Origin: Flavobacteriales bacterium
GTDB lineage: Bacteria; Bacteroidota; Bacteroidia; Flavobacteriales_D; SKUL01
Assembly: GCA_007129985.1 (NCBI GenBank)
Contig: SKUL01000367.1
Location: 1 to 15,903, forward strand
Direction of reading: 5' to 3'
DNA length: 15,903 nucleotides
Position 1 is the stretch's first letter; every line of letters begins with the position of its first letter. A program made the position numbers and the translations under genes. The notes beneath the pieces are model-generated. The model saw only the letters and a list, made by a program, of their open reading frames with translations, was not told where the DNA came from and ran no database searches. Below, in pieces: positions 13,136 to 15,903 of the stretch.

Positions 13136-15903
13136 TGTCGAATAATTTTTGAAGCGTACGAATCTAAGTTTGATTGTACACGAGCAATGTATGTCCCTCG
13201 TGGCAACTTCGACATATCCAATACGAACCGACTGTCTCCATTTTGAGATATGTTGTGATACCTTGTAAGTTCCACTCCAGTAATGCTAAACAAGATAACA
13301 GATTCAAATTTTTCGGTTTTCCGAAGGAATTCCATATTGACGAAATCGGCAGTTGGGTTTGGGTACAATATGAGTTGTGATTTTTCATAGCTCAAAGCCA
13401 AACTCTCTATCTGCGTTAAAGGCCCGACCTGAATTTGGGCGACAAACGCCTTTCGAGGAATAGGAAAGTCTCCAGTTGCAGGAGTTTGACAATGGGCGTT
13501 TTCAGGACAATTGAATGGAAACAATGCGCCATTATTTGAGCCACCACAAATGAATAATTTATCGTTATGAACGGCAATATTTCCTGCAATGTCCATCCCT
13601 TCTCCACCGAAAAAACTGGAATAAAACATTTCTCCGCTTGTTGAGAACCCTGTAACAAATGCATCCATGCTAAAGGTGCCAGTGTTAGGATTATGATGAA
13701 CAAGCTGACTGTAAAAAGATTCGTTAAAAAAAGATGGATAAGGGTTAGTATTGTGTTTATTGGTAGTACCAAACAAAAAGGCATTCCCTGAGCCATCAAC
13801 CACTACTTTTTTTCCTCCTACCCAATATTCGGGCTGTTCATAATCAGCACCTCCTATAAAGGTTGACCACGTGAGGTTTTGGGAAGTGTTGAATTTGGAA
13901 ACAAATGCATCTGTCAATCCAGCGAAATTTTGTGTGTAACCAATTCCATTATCGCAGGTTGGAAATCCACCATTGTCCGGCATTCCACAATTGTTATTAC
14001 TGTTCAGTTCAGAACTTGTTATTCCGGATACAAACAGTGCACCATCAGAATCAGTGGCTATACCTAATCCATTTTCATTTCCATTTCCACCAAAATACGT
14101 AGACCAAAATAGTTGACCACTTAGATCAAATCCTGCAATAAATGCATCAGTGCTTCCGAGTAATGTGCTATTGAAAAAGCCATTACTATTGCAAAGAGGA
14201 AAGCCCGTATTGTCTCCGCATTCCGTACCGCTATAACTGGCGCTACTCCAGGTACGACCGACAATATATAGTTTATCGTTTTCGTTGTCAATGGTAATGT
14301 CATTGGCAAAATCATCACCAAGTCCCCCGAAAAAAGTGCTCCATACAAGTTCAGTTTGGCTATTAAACTTGGCAATGAAAGAATCATTTACATTTGGTAT
14401 CGGATTAGTATCGTCTCCGTGCACATCCTGAATGAATGCTCCATTGCCCGGATCACACACTGTGAACCCACCGTTCTCCGGAGCCATACACCCATTGTGA
14501 GCTGTTGTTTTTTCAACAATCCCTACCACAAATAAGTTTCCGTCATTGTCGCATTCAAGGGCTCTGCATTCAGAGCCTATATCTCCAAAAAGTGTTAACC
14601 ACTGTGCAAATCCGGTTTCATTATCAAACCGTGATATAAACCCTTTATAGTTTTCAGGACTGCCAGAATTATCAACATAACTATCGCCACTCAAAGCCAA
14701 TGCCGAATTGAACATATGCCAGCCTTCTACCAAAGTTGCTCCGCACATGTAGGTAACAGCATTCAAGTCATCGTTAGCTACTCCATAGCCCACATCGAAC
14801 CCTTGGCTCCCTATGTATGAAGACCATGCAAGTGAATATTCATCACCGTAAAATTTTGAAATAAAAGCATCCTCCGGTCCATTAATTGAGGTAAATACTT
14901 GAGGGTTCGGCTCATTTGGATTCATGGGGAAATCAATAGCGGCTGTCATGCCACAAGTGTAAATGTCTCCTTCTGATGAAGCAGATACATCATACGCATG
15001 CTCACCCCCTAAAAAACCACCCAGCAGGGTAGACCACTCAGGAACTTCAGATGCAGATGAGACTGAACCGGCAACTTTTTCCAGCTCAATAATCAAGCTC
15101 AAGGATTCATTTATTTCCCCAATTTGAAATCCTACTTTATTATCTGCCAAGACATAGGATGGTTGCCATGAGAGCGGAATCTCATTACCGTTGGCATCTA
15201 TTTGCCATGCATTGGGTTGATCAAACTCAATTATTCCTATCGGAGTAGTTACATGCAACACATTGTTTGCAATGTAAACACTATCAGCACCCTCATAAAT
15301 CCATCTGATGTCATTGATGTTAAAACCTGGTTTTGCGATAAAATGCGCCGCAGTGCCTGATGATTTGTGAGATAGTGAAATGTCAATATGCCTATACACG
15401 TCAAAACCAATGAGTCGATGAAATGGATTTATTCGCTCTTTTGCGGCAGGGAGATAATCCAGGTAAAAGTTTTCGAAGTACGTTAGCTTATCCATCGGAT
15501 AGATCCTTTGATCTTTGTTGTCGGGGTTAAGCACCATGTCTACACGATATAGTGTGTCAGTTCTTAAGCTGTCTGTTGAGTTAACATCCCGAAGGGCATA
15601 TACATAACTCAGAATGTCATTTTGTACAAACAAAGTCGGGGATTCACTCTTGTTGATAAAAACCACTTCTTCCGCTAATGTGCCGTCTGTTCTTCGAATT
15701 TGTCCCACATTGGGGGTGAAGTATTTTGAAGACTGGAATGATATTTCACTTGTGAGATTAGTAACTATTCGCTCCACATACTTCACCGTATAATACGTCG
15801 TAGTCGAATCGTTAATCTCGCACTGGCCCGATACAATAATATCCCCATCATCGTCAATGGCCATATTGGTGGCGCGGTCGTTTTTGTTGTAGGGGCTGTT
15901 GTA
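13132..15903 (-). CDS. Large T9SS cargo: propeller blade, DUF7948-like domain, seven SBBP-type blades, CTD (5' end outside window)
   Basis: The frame is open through the right edge; the ATG at 15864 is internal, since the 13 codons before it (YNSPYNKNDRATN) continue into IDDDGDIIVSGQ...YTVKYVE, a blade of the 'DxATIKY' propeller type. Counting from that Met, about 45-265 resembles DUF7948: NVGQI (52-56), LIGFDVYRHIDIS (151-163), IRWIYEGADSV (186-196), VGFQIGE (244-250). From W277 seven repeats begin with WSTLLGG, WSSYIGS, WLTLFGD, WSTFFGG, WSTYFGG, WSTFIGG and YSSFFGG, each followed by an N/D-rich strand, LYI.G and a DAF[IV]..F segment: SBBP-type repeats, enough for a seven-bladed propeller. 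The last 77 residues from YPNP (834) to SKIIRQ are a type A T9SS CTD. Several blades carry cysteine pairs in an inserted loop. Probably surface-exposed or secreted; role unknown. First known gene of the leftward cargo set. Confidence 0.87.
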   Translation of the reverse strand, partial: YNSPYNKNDRATNMAIDDDGDIIVSGQCEINDSTTTYYTVKYVERIVTNLTSEISFQSSKYFTPNVGQIRRTDGTLAEEVVFINKSESPTLFVQNDILSYVYALRDVNSTDSLRTDTLYRVDMVLNPDNKDQRIYPMDKLTYFENFYLDYLPAAKERINPFHRLIGFDVYRHIDISLSHKSSGTAAHFIAKPGFNINDIRWIYEGADSVYIANNVLHVTTPIGIIEFDQPNAWQIDANGNEIPLSWQPSYVLADNKVGFQIGEINESLSLIIELEKVAGSVSSASEVPEWSTLLGGFLGGEHAYDVSASSEGDIYTCGMTAAIDFPMNPNEPNPQVFTSINGPEDAFISKFYGDEYSLAWSSYIGSQGFDVGYGVANDDLNAVTYMCGATLVEGWHMFNSALALSGDSYVDNSGSPENYKGFISRFDNETGFAQWLTLFGDIGSECRALECDNDGNLFVVGIVEKTTAHNGCMAPENGGFTVCDPGNGAFIQDVHGDDTNPIPNVNDSFIAKFNSQTELVWSTFFGGLGDDFANDITIDNENDKLYIVGRTWSSASYSGTECGDNTGFPLCNSNGFFNSTLLGSTDAFIAGFDLSGQLFWSTYFGGNGNENGLGIATDSDGALFVSGITSSELNSNNNCGMPDNGGFPTCDNGIGYTQNFAGLTDAFVSKFNTSQNLTWSTFIGGADYEQPEYWVGGKKVVVDGSGNAFLFGTTNKHNTNPYPSFFNESFYSQLVHHNPNTGTFSMDAFVTGFSTSGEMFYSSFFGGEGMDIAGNIAVHNDKLFICGGSNNGALFPFNCPENAHCQTPATGDFPIPRKAFVAQIQVGPLTQIESLALSYEKSQLILYPNPTADFVNMEFLRKTEKFESVILFSITGVELTRYHNISQNGDSRFVLDMSKLPRGTYIARVQSNLDSYASKIIRQ

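Noticed and set aside
1..15903. CRISPR arrays, tRNA/rRNA genes, transposases, phage genes, defence systems
   Set aside because: No short regularly spaced repeats, no RNA gene signatures, and no protein with such motifs were found on either strand; the only long repeat is the CTD cassette.

Overview
The window is a stretch of a Bacteroidota chromosome, most likely from a marine-type or environmental Flavobacteriales/Chitinophagales relative. The evidence is three unrelated Bacteroidota hallmarks: promoter -7 elements of the TAnnTTTG type, a DUF4270 lipoprotein, and four proteins ending in type A C-terminal sorting domains (CTDs) of the type IX secretion system (T9SS). There are no RNA genes, CRISPR arrays, insertion sequences or phage genes that I can see.

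Region 1 (2-4665). The 3' part of an S41 C-terminal processing peptidase runs rightwards and meets, tail to tail with a 14-bp overlap, a compact leftward operon: a half-length GT5 'glycogen synthase' protein, a DUF4270 lipoprotein and glmS, with gaps of 3 and 7 bp. Region 2 (4666-8469). From a shared divergent promoter region a rightward operon starts: panC, a UPF0104-type flippase-like membrane protein, an rfaE2-like heptose-phosphate adenylyltransferase and radA, with junctions of 4-bp overlap, 1-bp gap and 8-bp overlap. This GT5-half/DUF4270/glmS versus panC/flippase/radA arrangement is, from what I know, a recurring Bacteroidota neighbourhood, but here panD, usually next to panC, is absent. 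Both operons serve precursor supply and the cell envelope; radA is a DNA-recombination passenger.

Region 3 (8578-15903). A leftward set of four secreted beta-propeller proteins, each with a T9SS CTD. The largest is open at the right edge and combines an incoming propeller blade, a DUF7948-like domain and seven SBBP-type blades. It is coupled by ATGA to a 469-aa propeller protein; after a 149-bp gap comes a 504-aa propeller protein, itself coupled by ATGA to a 495-aa one. The first and third of the smaller proteins (by coordinate) carry nearly identical CTDs at the DNA level (about 15 differences in 241 bp by hand count), GC-rich like the housekeeping genes, grafted on diverged and more AT-rich passenger domains; the middle protein has an unrelated CTD sequence.

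I found no certain new defence or mobile system. The most notable points are the CTD cassette repeat with sharp borders, the half GT5 protein lacking the K-x-G-G motif, the missing panD, and the propeller cargo operon.
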